Of a stretch of 64,000 nucleotides of DNA, positions 1-10,879 are shown one piece after another; the stretch's first letter is position 1; every line of letters starts with the position of its first letter. Under the pieces are notes generated by a model, which searched no databases, had not been told where the DNA came from, and saw only the letters and a program-made list of their open reading frames with translations. The position numbers were made by a program, and so were the translations under genes. The DNA lies in the NCBI GenBank assembly GCA_022264855.1, contig JABYQU010000003.1:930001-994000 (forward strand), written 5' to 3'. This stretch comes from Lenzites betulinus (lineage: Eukaryota; Basidiomycota; Agaricomycetes; Polyporales; Polyporaceae).

Positions 1-2915
1 GAGCCTATGATCAAGAACTTGGAGCTAAAGCCGCTTTGCGCACGAATCCTCGACTCGACCATCAACGACCCCGACAAGTACCAGCCAGGTCTCACCAAGA
101 TCTTCTTCCGTGCGGGTATGCTCGCGGCCCTGGAGTCGCTGCGTTCGAACAGGCTCAACGCGCTCGTCACCATCGTTCAGAAAAACATGCGGCGGCGCAT
201 GGCGGTCAAGAACTACAAGGCGCTGCGCCAGGCCACGATCAAGATCCAGACCTGGTGGCGAGGTATCGCGGCCCGCAGGTTTGTGCAGTCGGTTCGCCGC
301 GATGTGGCTGCTATCCGCCTCCAACGCGGTATCCGGCGGTACATCCAACGCAAGCGGTTCCTTACCATTCGGCAGTCCGTCGTTGCTATCCAAAGCCGTA
401 CGTGTATTCTCAACGTTATGCGGCTAATCTGACGGCTTGAGTATAGGTGCTCGTGGTGCGCTTGCGCGCAGGTTGTTCTCCGACTCGAAGCGCACCTTCG
501 CTGTGGTCACTCTGCAGAGTCTGTTCCGTGGATTGTAAGTGTTGTATCTTCATTGGGCGTGTTTTGTACTTATTAGTCGTGGTTCAGGCTTCGCCGGAGA
601 GAATACCGCTCGGATGTGGGCAAGGTCATCCTCATCCAGTCATGTATCCGCCGTCGCTTGGCACGGAAGGAGCTCAAGGCTCTCAAAGCCGAGGCGCGCT
701 CCGTGTCGAAGTTCAAGGAGATCTCGTACCGGCTCGAGAACAAGGTTGTCGAGCTCACGCAAAATCTCCAGAAGCGGACGGAGGAGAAGAAGGAGCTACA
801 GGGCAAGGTTACGACGCTCGAGGCTCAGCTTCTACAGGCGGTCTCTCGACACGAGGAGTCGGATGCCCGTGCCCGCCAAGCGAGCAGCGATCTCCAGACC
901 GCTCAGGAGGAGCTGACTCGCCGCGACGCTCTCCTCAAGGCCAAGGAGGATGTCGAAAGGCGGCTCGAGGAGGCTCTGGCGAAGGCTGCGGAGAAGGAGT
1001 TGGCGATCGTGAAGCTGCAGGAGGAGTTGACCCAACAGGCCGCTCAGCTGGAGTCGCAGCAGAAGGTCATCGACAGCACCCCAGTCAGGAATGCGGACGA
1101 CAGCTCTGTGATCCAGACACTCAAGAGCGAGGTCAGCAGTCTGCGGGAGCAGCTCAACCGTGCAACCGCCCTCAACGCGTTAACTCGCGGCGTCCGTGCG
1201 GAGCCCACCTCGCCCACCTTTGCTCCCACTCTCCGGTTGGGAGATGCCCCCACCTCGAACGGTGCCGCCGCTGCCGCTGCCGCCTCATCCGCTGCGCGTG
1301 GCCACCAACGACGACACAGTTCTGCAGGCGTATACGCTATCAGCCCCTCCGATCACCGTACATCCGCGGATGAGCTTATGTTCATGGCGAAGCGGAGTCA
1401 AACGTCGAACCCACGCGCGGTGTCTGTCGCGTACAATGGCGAAGACGGCTTGCCGCAGTTCCGTGTGCTCGATCGGTCGTCCGGCATGTACGACGATCCT
1501 GCGGAAGAAAAGATCAGGTTAATGCAGGACATCAAGCGCCTCGACGAGGATGTTCTGGACGGCCTGATCCGTGGCCTCAAGATCCCTGCACCCAGCCTGA
1601 CGAGCCCGGCTGCCGTGAAGGAGATCCTCTTCCCCGCGAACCTCATCTCGCTCATCACGAACGAGATGTGGAAGTATGGTCTGATTCCGGAGAGCGAGCG
1701 GTTCCTTGCGAACGTCATGCAGACCATCCAGTCGCACGTCATGGTGAGAATCACATATATGCACTTGCTTTCGTTCGCTCACGTATAGGTAGTCTTTCAC
1801 AAGCGAAGACGCGATCATCCCCGGCATCTTCTGGCTCTCGAACGTTCACGAGATGCTTTCCTTCATCTGCGTCGCTGAGAGTGACATGCTGCAGGGCATT
1901 GGCCCCGGCGAGGAGAACGCCGTGCGTCCGTTCGAGTGGGCGGATTACGAACGTCTCGTCTCGGTCGTCAAGCACGATCTCGACAGCCTCGAGTATAACA
2001 TCTACCACACATGGATGCTAGAGACGAAGAAGCGACTGTCGAAGATGGTCATCCCCGCTCTTATCGAGAGCCAGTCGTTGCCAGGCTTCACTACCACTGA
2101 CGGCGGAGGACGACTGTTCAACCGTCTGCTGAACTCGAACTCCCAGCCTGCGTACAGCATGGACGACATCTTGAACCTCCTGAACAAGGTGTGGCGTAGC
2201 TTGAAGAGCTACTACATGGAGGAGTCCGTGGTACAGCAGGTCATCACCGAGCTGCTCAAGCTCATCGGCGTGACCGCCTTCAACGACCTTCTCATGAGGC
2301 GTAACTTCTCGTCGTGGAAGCGAGGTACGTCCGTTTTTTTGAATTCCAGGAATAGGAACTGAAACGTCCGATATAGCGATGCAGATCCAGTACAACATCA
2401 CTCGTATAGAAGAGTGGTGCAAATCGCACGACATGCCGGAAGGCACCCTCCAGCTCGAGCACTTGATGCAGGCCACCAAGCTTCTGCAGCTCAAGAAGGT
2501 ATTCATAAATATCATCTTTCGTTTGAGCATTGTCTCACCATCTTCTAGTCGACGCCGGCCGACTTGGAGATCATCTACGATGTCTGCTGGATGTTGACGC
2601 CCACCCAAATTCAACGCATGTGCACGAACTATTATGTTGCCGACTACGAGGTATGCTTGGCTTCCAATCACTGGGAGATCGAGGTGCCTGCTCACACGGC
2701 TCTATCAGACCCCCATCTCCCCCGAGATCCTTCGCGTGGTCGCGTCACGAGTATCACCAAACGACCGCAACGACCATTTGCTTCTCGCACCAGAGACCGA
2801 AGAGGTTGGCCCTTACGAGCTGCCGTTGCCTCGGGAGGTGTCTGGTCTCGAGACATACGTACCTGCATACCTGAATGTCCCCCACCTGCGGAGACTCGCT
2901 GCTCTGGTAGCATAG
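1..2915 (+). CDS. Class V myosin heavy chain, 3' part (5' end outside window)
   Basis: An actin-based cargo motor; class V myosins carry vesicles and organelles along actin. Seven exons fit by phase: 1-397, 447-534, 588-1743, 1793-2324, 2377-2498, 2549-2650 and 2709-2915, giving 867 codons and a stop, open at the left edge. In order they encode the end of the motor/converter (KIFFRAGMLAALE), six IQ motifs (IQTWWRGIAARR and IQSCIRRRLARK are clear) that would bind calmodulin-like light chains, a coiled coil of roughly 170 residues starting near base 700, an Ala/Ser-rich linker, and a C-terminal DIL cargo-binding domain (FWLSNVHEM, NDLLMRRNFSSWKR, LLQLKK). Six IQ motifs plus DIL separate class V from class I or II. 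Most of the motor head is missing only because the window starts there. The equivalent of yeast MYO2 or fission yeast myo52 is likely, but paralogy cannot be settled. Confidence 0.95.
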
Positions 2916-3763
2916 CGGGTTTCTCAGCTGTGATGTCTATACGCTTTTCGATCTGCATATCTCTTCGTGCTATGGGATTCAATGTAATGGTAATTGGATG
3001 ACTTCCCATCTGGACTGGCGGGCTCTGTGGTGGATTGTTGTGCGTTGAGTGAGCATTGATCAGGTGCGGGACTAGCTAAGCTGTCCATTCTTTGAGAAAG
3101 CTCACCTTCGGCCTCTACGAACTGCGACGGTGTGCGACGACCCCAAATACGAACGAACGAGAGTGAGAACTGAGTACTGAACACCCTGTTAACGTTGTAC
3201 GTGTTCTTTTGTTCATCTTGTGTGCTGTGAGCGCGAACTCTTAGATCTTGTGTGTTGGCTGTAGCTGCGTTGTATATGTACACTAAATACATACATACAC
3301 ATGAGACTACCAAACTAAGGTGGAGTGATTTGGAGCGGACGGGAGCAAATATTCGAGCATGGCGGTAGGGTGATGAGGACATGCCAACGACCGCTGTTAG
3401 TGTATGTCGCGCAGAAAGTTATCGACGAGGGCAGGACGTTCAACGTTGTGAATCGCGGCCCCTAGACAGTTAGCAAACAGTTCGCTGAACTCGCGCCGGC
3501 AGGCGGTGGAGGACAACATAATCAAGGCGGTAACGTCGATCACGTACGCGCGTGTATTCGACAAACGATGTTGGTACTTTCAATCAGAATTTGCGAGGCC
3601 TCTTCTATATTCATGATTGGGGTGTTATCTACTTAGGCATAGGGAGGCGCCATCGTGGATCTGGTCTGCTAGAGCCACGTCTGTTCGCAGCTCGACAGAT
3701 GTCCCCTCATCATGGACGTATAGCAGTTTTAACGGCTGAGCAGGTGAGGGTCTTCAAGGGTGC
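2916..3763. other. Intergenic spacer between convergent myosin and AN1 genes
   Basis: These 848 bases lie between two convergent stop codons. They should hold both 3' UTRs and terminators. I see no supported gene or repeat; the open frames here lack homology and codon structure. Confidence 0.5.
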
Positions 3764-4613
3764 CTACTGAGGAGATGGACGTACCTGTGAATCGCTGATG
3801 TTCATCTTGAACTGCGAGCCGAGCATGTCCACTGCTCGGCCCGTCCAAATGGACTGCTCGCAGGTTCTAGTGAGCACTCCAAGTTGCACAAGGTAAACGA
3901 TACCTTTCTGAACCAGAGTATGCGCTCCAAAGCCGGGTCTTCTTCTGCCCGACGGACTTTGACATGCAGCCGTTCGTCCATCGGCACAGCTGCGGCTGCG
4001 TCCTTGGGATCAGCGGGCTTGGCCTTGTGGCGCATCTTTATGACGGCGAGCTTCCGCTGTTGCTCTAGTTTCTTGGGATTCGACGTTGGTAAAGAAGGAC
4101 GGGCTGCGCTGCCGCTGGTCGCGCCACTAGAGGACCCGAAGTGCTTGGCTAGGAGGGCCTTCGCTGTCGCATTCTTCTGCGGGATGGACGCCGCAGCTTC
4201 CGCAGGACGGCACAAGTGAGCCTTTGGTTCTCGATGTCTGTAGCGATCACGGAGGAGTCAATAGATGGGCTGCGGCGGTGGTAGAGCACATACTCCGCGC
4301 AGAATGCTTGGCTGCAACCTGGACACAGAGCCGGCGAACGGCCTGCCGTGTCCTCCGCGACCGCAACGTAAGCCTCAAGACTGGGCTTGGTGCAGGATTG
4401 GGCCGCGCAGCGTTGGAGCTTAGAGAAGGAAGTCGGCTCGCCAGGCTGCGCTTGCTCAGCAAGGACGGGACAAGCATGGGCGTCGGGCTGGATGTGGTCC
4501 CTGCAGTAGAGACGGTCGCAGCGGCAGCGGATGGGGAGAAAGTCGTTGAGATTGCACGAGGAGAGCGCGCAGTGGGCACCGATGTGGACAAGGCCGGCGT
4601 CGGGGTGCGCCAT
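3764..4613 (-). CDS. AN1-type zinc-finger protein
   Basis: Predicted 248-aa protein from three exons: 4613-4294, 4237-3904 and 3856-3764. The N-terminal half carries two AN1-type zinc-binding modules. One has CALSSCN, IRCRCDRLYCRDH and DAHACP. The second reads LCPGCSQAFCAEHR and then KAHLC across the first intron, so splicing is what completes the zinc ligands. The C-terminal half is a basic Ala/Lys-rich linker (NATAKALLAKHFG, KLAVIKMRHKAK) ending in a conserved-looking WTGRAVDMLGSQF segment. Fungal and animal proteins of this layout (Cuz1/ZFAND1-like) work with Cdc48 and the proteasome in stress responses; that role is inferred from the family. The acceptor of intron 2 was chosen to keep the final segment in frame and is the least certain boundary. 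The gene is divergent from vps2 with an 89-bp spacer. Confidence 0.85.
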
Positions 4614-4702
4614 CGTCGTGCGCGCGGGGGAGGTGGTGGTCGGAGAGGAAGGAGTGGGTGCGCGCCTGTGAGGCTCTGACCGCGACCACCACCTCGCTCG
4701 CC
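4614..4702. promoter_or_regulatory. Short bidirectional promoter, AN1 gene / vps2
   Basis: Only 89 bases separate the two divergent start codons, so both 5' UTRs and core promoters must share or overlap this stretch. No TATA box is evident. The function is inferred from gene layout. Confidence 0.5.
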
Positions 4703-5672
4703 ATGAACATCATCGTGCGCACGTCTGTCCTCCTCCGACACTCACGCGTTCAACGCTTTGCATTGCATAGGAGACACTCTTCGGCCGCTCCGTGACCCCC
4801 GCGGAGCGGCTCCGCCAGCACCAGCGCTCTCTGGCCAAGGCGCAGCGCGAGCTCGACCGCGAGCGGACAAAGCTCGAGCAGCAGGAGAAGAAGCTCATAA
4901 TGGATATCAAGAAGAGCGCAAAGGCTGGCCAAATGGTGCGCATCCACACCCTCGTGTCTGCTCATCATCCTGCCTGCTCAACTCGGCTTGTTCAGAACGC
5001 GTGCAAGGTCATGGCGAAGGACCTCGTCCGCACCCGCCGATACGTACAGAAGTTCTACCAGATGCGAACACAGCTCCAGGCAGTCGGCCTCCGCATACAG
5101 ACCCTGCGCAGCAACCAGCAAATGGCAGACGCAATGCGCGGTGCAACTCGGGTGCGTACCCTCCCGCGCACGCATCGAATATCACCCCGCCCTAACCGCA
5201 TCCCTTTCGCAGGCCATGGGGGCTATGAACCGAGGGCTCAACCTGCCTCAAATACAGCGCATCATGAATGAGTTTGAGCGCGAGAGCGCCACGATGGACA
5301 TGAAAGAGGAGATGATGTCCGACGCCGTTGACGATGTTATGGAGGATGATCTCGAGGACGAAGAAGAGGAAGGGGATAAGATCTTGAAGCAGGTGCTTGA
5401 TGAGATTGGCGTTGACTTGTCGCAGCAGGTGCGTAAACAGTCTACGCATAAGGCTATGAACCTACCTTACATCCCTTCTATAGCTCTCCGAGGCACCAAG
5501 CGGTCTTGCCGTATCGTCCCCTCTCACGGAACCACGACAGGCGATCGCTGTTGGTGCTCCCGGTGGACCGCCGGCGCCCACTGGAAGTGGCGGTCGAAGT
5601 GACGGGGGTGCTCCGGAAGCATCAGATGAAGATGCTTTGCAAGCGCGACTCGACGCACTGAGGAGAGGGTAG
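4703..5672 (+). CDS. vps2: ESCRT-III subunit Vps2/Did4 (CHMP2-like, Snf7 family)
   Basis: Core ESCRT-III component that polymerises with Vps24/Snf7 on endosomal membranes and recruits the AAA ATPase Vps4 for vesicle budding into multivesicular bodies. Five exons fit by phase: 4703-4714, 4771-4935, 4996-5151, 5213-5428 and 5484-5672 (245 aa). The first coding exon is only 12 bases (MNII); splicing it to exon 2 gives the expected amphipathic start MNIIETLFGR. Then come the basic alpha-1/alpha-2 hairpin (PAERLRQHQRSL, KLIMDIKKSAKAGQM), the core (DLVRTRRYVQKFYQMRTQL), the acidic regulatory region (EEMMSDAVDDVMEDD), a Gly/Pro-rich linker, and a C-terminal MIM1 helix (EDALQARLDALRRG) that binds the Vps4 MIT domain. 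Length and order match the family. It converges with COG4, with about 100 bases between stops. Confidence 0.96.
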
Positions 5673-5775
5673 ACGGTTGCTGCACTCCAGCGTAGACCCG
5701 GACAATGAATATTGATGTATGATGGTATGTAGAGTAGCCGGCGGATTGATTGTACACGACTCGACAACGATTATC

Positions 5776-8621
5776 CTATACCCGAAGATTCGCTACGGCG
5801 CGAGCCTCTTGCTGGCTCAACTGCCATGCGATACCCGATCCATTGTAGAATTCGTCGACATCTTCTTCCTGTTCCTTTGTTAGGTATGAATAGATTCAGC
5901 TGAGGAATAACGCACTGAGTCCAGGTTGAGCAAGGTTGCGATCTGTTGCAACCGCACGAACTTCTCGCGAATATCACCAAAGACAGTCTGGGATGAGAGG
6001 TATGCTACGACTGCGCGAAGGTCGTGGTCGAATCGGATGGCTCCAAGCTATAAACCGAGTAATTCTGAGCATCGCTCTGCCGGTCCGAGGGCGACGGGGA
6101 GTTACCTCGCTGTACTTCAGGCTTGTGACAAATTTCTCCCATGGTCGGACGAGGACGTCCAACGCAAGGCCGAAGAATAAGCGATAGTTACTCTCAGTAA
6201 AGGTGTCCTTTCGCCTCGAGTGAATATCGGCATGGATATGTAGTACGCAAGATCTACCTTGTATCCGTCGATAAGAGCTTCCCAAGCTTTGACGAAGCGC
6301 TTGCGTACAACGTCTTGCAGTTCAATTGCAGCATAGGCGTCATCGTCTAGGATGTACGAAACATCCTTATAAACGTCAGGAATGAAGGTCCGGAGTTTAG
6401 GTCGCAAAAGTTGGTTGAAGAGCTGTTCCACTCCAGCCTAAGGAAATAATCAGCAAGCGTGCGAAATGAAAAACGAAAAGGACGGACTCGGAGGGTCGAA
6501 CGGAACTTCGGAACGAGGTTCATGAAGCTATTCAGACTAGTTCTCACAAGGTCGACTTCTGAGTCCAGGAAGTGCTGGGGAATGAGTGGAGACTGCGCTA
6601 AGTCCTTGACTAGACGTTCCATATGCAACGACGAGATGTCTAGATCGTTCAGCAATATCTACAGCGGAATGAGCCGGCGATCGTGACAGAGTTGAACATA
6701 CTCACGATGAATGATTGTCGGTTCTCCCGCTCAACCTTTTCTCCGCGCGTTCCGGGACCACCAGAGCCCCCTTTGTATACATTGTCAAGTTTTTGCTTGA
6801 TCACCCGAGCATAATCCTTGTCCATCACGTCTCGCAGCTGTTCGGTGGTTCGCTCCACGGTAGAAACAGACGCCGTGGAAACGACACGCGTTAGAACAGA
6901 CTTCAGGATATAGAACGCGTCATCCGGTGTAGTCGTAGAGATGGGGGTAAGAGACATGTCCTGGGTTGATAGTCGGTGGGCCTGACATTTGGGGTATGTG
7001 AGTGTGTGTCTCGAATCCAAGGTTGATTGGCTCACCTTGTCAATTACTGAGCGTGCATACCACACCTCCAAGGGGGTATAATACGTTGTAAGCATTTTCT
7101 CGACGGTCTTGTGAGATCCAGAATCTTCTACGACTTGGAAACCGGGGGGTATGGTGCCAAGAGCGTCGACGTCAGATGGTGCACTCGGTGGTTTTGAAAT
7201 TTCTGCATGCGTGCGACTGTCGTCCTCATAATCATCCTCGGAACCGTCTTCTTCCTGTGACACCAGCTATGATCAAGAGCTCGCGTCACAAGCACAGTAC
7301 AAAAGTACCTTTAATCGGTCATGCATGAATTTACGGAAGAGACCCCACCTGCCTCCCATACCGGCCGCTTCGGATAGGATTTTGTCAATCTCTCGATGAT
7401 CCACCAGTTCCTCATCTGCCGAGTCAACCACAGCGTTTCCACGGATACTGGTGGACGCGAAGCTGGACAATGCATCCGAAAGCTATGATTTTGTGAGGAC
7501 TAGGCCATAGGATGTGCGTTCCGACTCACCTTACGCTGCACTGCACGCTCTTCATCCCACCCATCAATAAGGTCTTTAACGACACGGTCTGCCTCTTGCA
7601 AGAGCCGCTCCAGCACAAGGCCCATTTTGCCGATCCCGTAGTATTTCTCGACTATAGGCTGATGCTGGTCCACAATAAGAGCGATACTTTCGAACAGTGC
7701 CGTGAGCGCAGTGATATAGTAGAGAGGTGAAGACGCTGTGGTCGTTAGACAAGATTCCCCACGAGAGTTTGTGGAACGTACTCTTGGCAGATGCGGGAGG
7801 GCGTACTTTCACAAGCTCGACGACGAAGGAAGCATAGGCCTGAAGCCCTTCGGCCTCCCAACCAATTGCAGGGAACAGCTTGAAGAATCGGCTGGTGGCA
7901 TTTGCATCACGCGCTCGAGAGGCTCTCTCAAACTCTCGTCTGAAGACGGCGAGAAGTTGGTCGCGCGCTGCTTGAAGCGTTTGAGCAGGAGGAAGATGAC
8001 TCTCTGGTGTGGGCTAAACATGGGTTAGAACTGCCGAGGAAATATGACAGGGCTCGACGTACGACGGCGGTCTCAGCGAACGGGCCGGAGATGACATCGA
8101 GCGGGAGGGTCATTGCTCTAGCGCAGTGGCGAGTTGCAGCTTCCCAATCCTGCTGCTCAATAGAGCTATATAGGGCTGAAAGTGAAGACTAGAAGCGAAG
8201 CAGAGTCGGTGAGGAAAGACGGCAGATGAGAGCATAGGCGGTACGATACCTTCAGCTCGATGACCTGACTGACGCGTTCTGAGGCCTCCCGGACTCTGCG
8301 CATCTCCTCATCAAGGGCCTGTACACGGCCGCCGACATCTTGAGCGGTGCGTGCGGTAATTGAAACAGTCTGGTCAAGAAAGAGAGCCTCTGCAGCGAGC
8401 GAATCGAGCTGGGGCGCAAGGGACTTGAGAGTGTTCAGTGAGGCCGCAACGGGTTCATGGGCGGAGAGAATATCTGCGAGGGCAGCAGAGAGTTCAGACT
8501 CATCAGACTGGATGGCGGAGAGGCGTGCTAGAATATCAGGCAGAGTGGCCAGCCTGCGCGCGTCCGTCGCTGTCCTGAACATCGAGCTTGGCACTCTCCC
8601 GCCGACGCCCCGCCTCTTCAC
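5776..8621 (-). CDS. cog4: Conserved oligomeric Golgi complex subunit 4 (COG4)
   Basis: Lobe-A subunit of the COG tether, which captures retrograde vesicles at the Golgi and works with SNAREs and the SM protein Sly1. Twelve exons join in phase to 766 codons: 8621-8250, 8188-8063, 8013-7782, 7735-7530, 7482-7309, 7266-7036, 6981-6706, 6658-6488, 6437-6258, 6207-6106, 6047-5916 and 5874-5776. The N-terminal third is helical coiled coil ([19 protein letters not shown]), followed by the typical [18 protein letters not shown] segment. The middle holds an acidic insert ([15 protein letters not shown]) and the C-terminal part the conserved helical bundle ([34 protein letters not shown]), ending [13 protein letters not shown]. 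Length is normal for fungal COG4. The start is the first in-frame Met; Met 14 residues later (MFRTAT) is an alternative. It is the last clearly intact host gene before the repeat island. Confidence 0.95.
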
Positions 8622-9576
8622 CTGCGCTGATTAGATAGACGCTCCACGCCACAAATAAGCGCCATCCGCCATAACTTTGCCGATAAAGGTTGGCCGAGTT
8701 CACTGGACATCAAGAAAACTCGGAAATGCCGGCTGCGCCGCTCTGCGCCGGCGGAAACCTTGCTTGATCAAAACAGAATAGAAAGATAATCCTAGTAGCG
8801 CCGACGAGCGGCACAGCCCGCTACCTGACACATATAATTATTACAAATAACCCGAGAACGTGTTACAAGGTTTCTCTCGTGCATAACGTGGAGTTGGTAC
8901 AACGATATCGCGTCCATTTGTAGGCACAAGTCCCAGGACGGCCAATGTGGGTTTGTTGACATATGACGGTGACGTTGTCAGTTACAGAAAACTCGCCGAC
9001 GAGAACGATGTCACCCACTGCTAATTTGGAGAAACGTAGTTCGGCCATCGACTCTTTAGTGGTATACTCCTTGATGGCGTCGTACAGGGATCATGATTGG
9101 TCACGCAGTTGAAATGGCGGATTTGGGTACAAATCGATCTACGTGTATAGTGGCTGGCACACCGGCGCGCGAGCCTTGGAGGATGTGGACCATGATAGAG
9201 TGCAAAGAGGGTGGTGTGTCCGCGCGTTGGGCGGAACACACAGATGTAGGTGAACCGGAAGAGATGCTGACTAACAGTTATCGGAAGCAATCACACACCG
9301 GGAGGTTACAGTGAATGAGGCCTTCAGGAGTAGACATCTGCACACAGGAATGCAGCGGATGTGCCCACAACCTGCTAAGGGGCTGGATGCACGAAGATCA
9401 CTGAATCCAGTAGCAGTGCAGCGGATGGTAAGGGGTGTGAATTTGTCACGTGAAGCATGTAACATGAAATCCACCCGCGAGTTTTGAAAAAATACAGGCA
9501 AAGAAGACCCACTACCTACAGGTAGCGGGGATAGTACAATATTAAAATCCCGGGAATATTGCTGAATTGATTTTTC
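8622..9576. other. Transition spacer from genes to transposon island
   Basis: No confident gene. It should include the COG4 promoter next to 8622. A 61-codon minus-strand frame at 8863-9048 (starting MAELRFSKLAVGDIVLVGEF) is noted, but I recognise no family and would not call it a gene. Base composition falls from GC-rich to AT-rich across this stretch. Confidence 0.4.
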
Positions 9577-9943
9577 GAAAGAGCACCATACACCGGGGGC
9601 AATACCCCATTTTTTTTTGCGAAAAACATGGCAAAAACATGGTAGTAAATGAAAAATGGTCATGATATGTTCTAATGGTCAAACATACTGGAAAAACATA
9701 TAGCATATTGCCTTGGTGTTTGTGACATGTGTCTGTAGAGAACATCATATCAATTTAAGCGGTATTCTTGGTATGTTTTCGATGAGGGCATGGCTAAAGA
9801 ACACGGCACTGAAAGTTATTATATTTCTGGCATATGATTTAGCTTAAAATGGCAAGTACAGGACAGAAAAATAAGGGATTTTACCGATCTGATGTTCTTC
9901 GTGTGTTTTTGGTTGAAAGATCTTATTTACATCAACTGTGTTC

Positions 9944-10660
9944 TGTTAAGTGTGCGCTACACACCACATGTTGTGGAGAGAACCAGACCCCTGCATTTTT
10001 TCTTCTTTTTTGGTATTTATCCTGGACTTGATATGGGCACTCTATGATACGTAGCACAGACTGGACTTAGAGTAGAAGGCAAGGACCATCACGTGACCAG
10101 TCACCTGACCCCTACCTGCAGACTGAGCTTGTATGCGCACAGACCACCTCTTCGTTTGTACACATTTGGTGTCTCCTTAGTAGTATACAAGTCACCCATG
10201 TAGCAACCCTAGCCCTCATCTTGACCTCTTGGTCTTTGGGCTAGGTAAGCCGTTGTTTGTATTCCCTTATAGTTGTAAATGTTAATCTTGGTCTTGGGCT
10301 AGATTTGCTGTGAAAGTCTAAGTCTGGCATTGCGAGACTCAGTGTCCGCCGCCCTCAAGTCAGATCCCATTCCACTTTCTGTAGTAGTAGGCAGTTCCTC
10401 ATTGCGTCGAGTCTAGCTCTATGACACCATGGCTCTGGGGTTCCTCACGTGATATGAGCACCCGTATATATACATCCAAACTATGTTAGATTGTATCTTA
10501 GTTGGTTCCATTAACCTGCTGAGGTATGCCCCCTCTTTTACTCTCTCAACCTATGAAACATCCTAACTTGTATCTCTAGTCTAGTCTGATGGAGTACAGG
10601 TACTAATACAGTTGGTTCCATTAACCTGCTGAGTCTAGTCTGACGGAGTACAGTTTAACA
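9944..10660 (+). repeat. Copia-1 5' LTR (interrupted)
   Basis: LTR sequence is at 9944-9968 and 10427-10660, with the 458-bp solo LTR between. It matches the 3' LTR at 20573-20798 over the shared parts, for example the TCACGTGATATGAGCACC stretch followed by a TATATATA-rich promoter-like segment. The ends TGTTAA and TTAACA are inverted repeats, as expected for an LTR. Confidence 0.9.
9969..10426 (+). mobile_element. Solo LTR, family A, copy 1 (inside Copia-1 5' LTR)
   Basis: 458 bp starting TGTTGTGGAG and ending CTATGACA, with TGT..ACA ends. It interrupts the Copia LTR, whose uninterrupted 3' partner reads ...CACGCCATGGCTCC at this point. The target duplication is imperfect: CCACA on the left, CCATG on the right (two transitions). 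The same 458-bp unit occurs inverted at 12758-13215. No internal coding region, so it is a solo LTR left by LTR-LTR recombination. The parent family is unknown. Confidence 0.85.
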
Positions 10661-10671
10661 GGTTATGAGCC
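10661..10671 (+). promoter_or_regulatory. Copia-1 primer-binding site (half-tRNA-iMet type)
   Basis: GGTTATGAGCC directly follows the CA end of the 5' LTR. It is complementary to the anticodon arm of initiator tRNA-Met (GGCUCAUAACC). Drosophila copia is known to prime from a cleaved half-tRNA-iMet in this way. The same site stands at the same place in the second Copia element (34143). Confidence 0.75.
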
Positions 10672-10879
10672 ATTGCGCCGTTTGATCCCCCTTGATCAAC
10701 ACCTCCGCTGTCCTAGACTTTGGAACCCCACGCCAGTGCCCCCTGGTGTCTTTCCCCTTCTTTTCCTGTGTTTTTCCCGCGTTTCCTGGCTTTGCCGCAC
10801 CATTCGTCCTTATCCTTGTTGCTGACCACCCTTTTCCCCCATCACAACTTCAACTTCCTCTTCACCTTCTCAGTTCCCC

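Noticed and set aside
447..1373. Long alternative frame across the myosin coiled coil
   Set aside because: Low-complexity shadow of a GC-rich coding region; the myosin frame carries the domains.
4224..4679. Plus-strand frame opposite the AN1 gene
   Set aside because: Antisense shadow; the minus strand has zinc-finger motifs and in-phase introns.
8863..9048. 61-codon minus-strand frame as a small gene
   Set aside because: No family, no promoter evidence and it lies at the edge of repeat DNA; mentioned only in the spacer entry.
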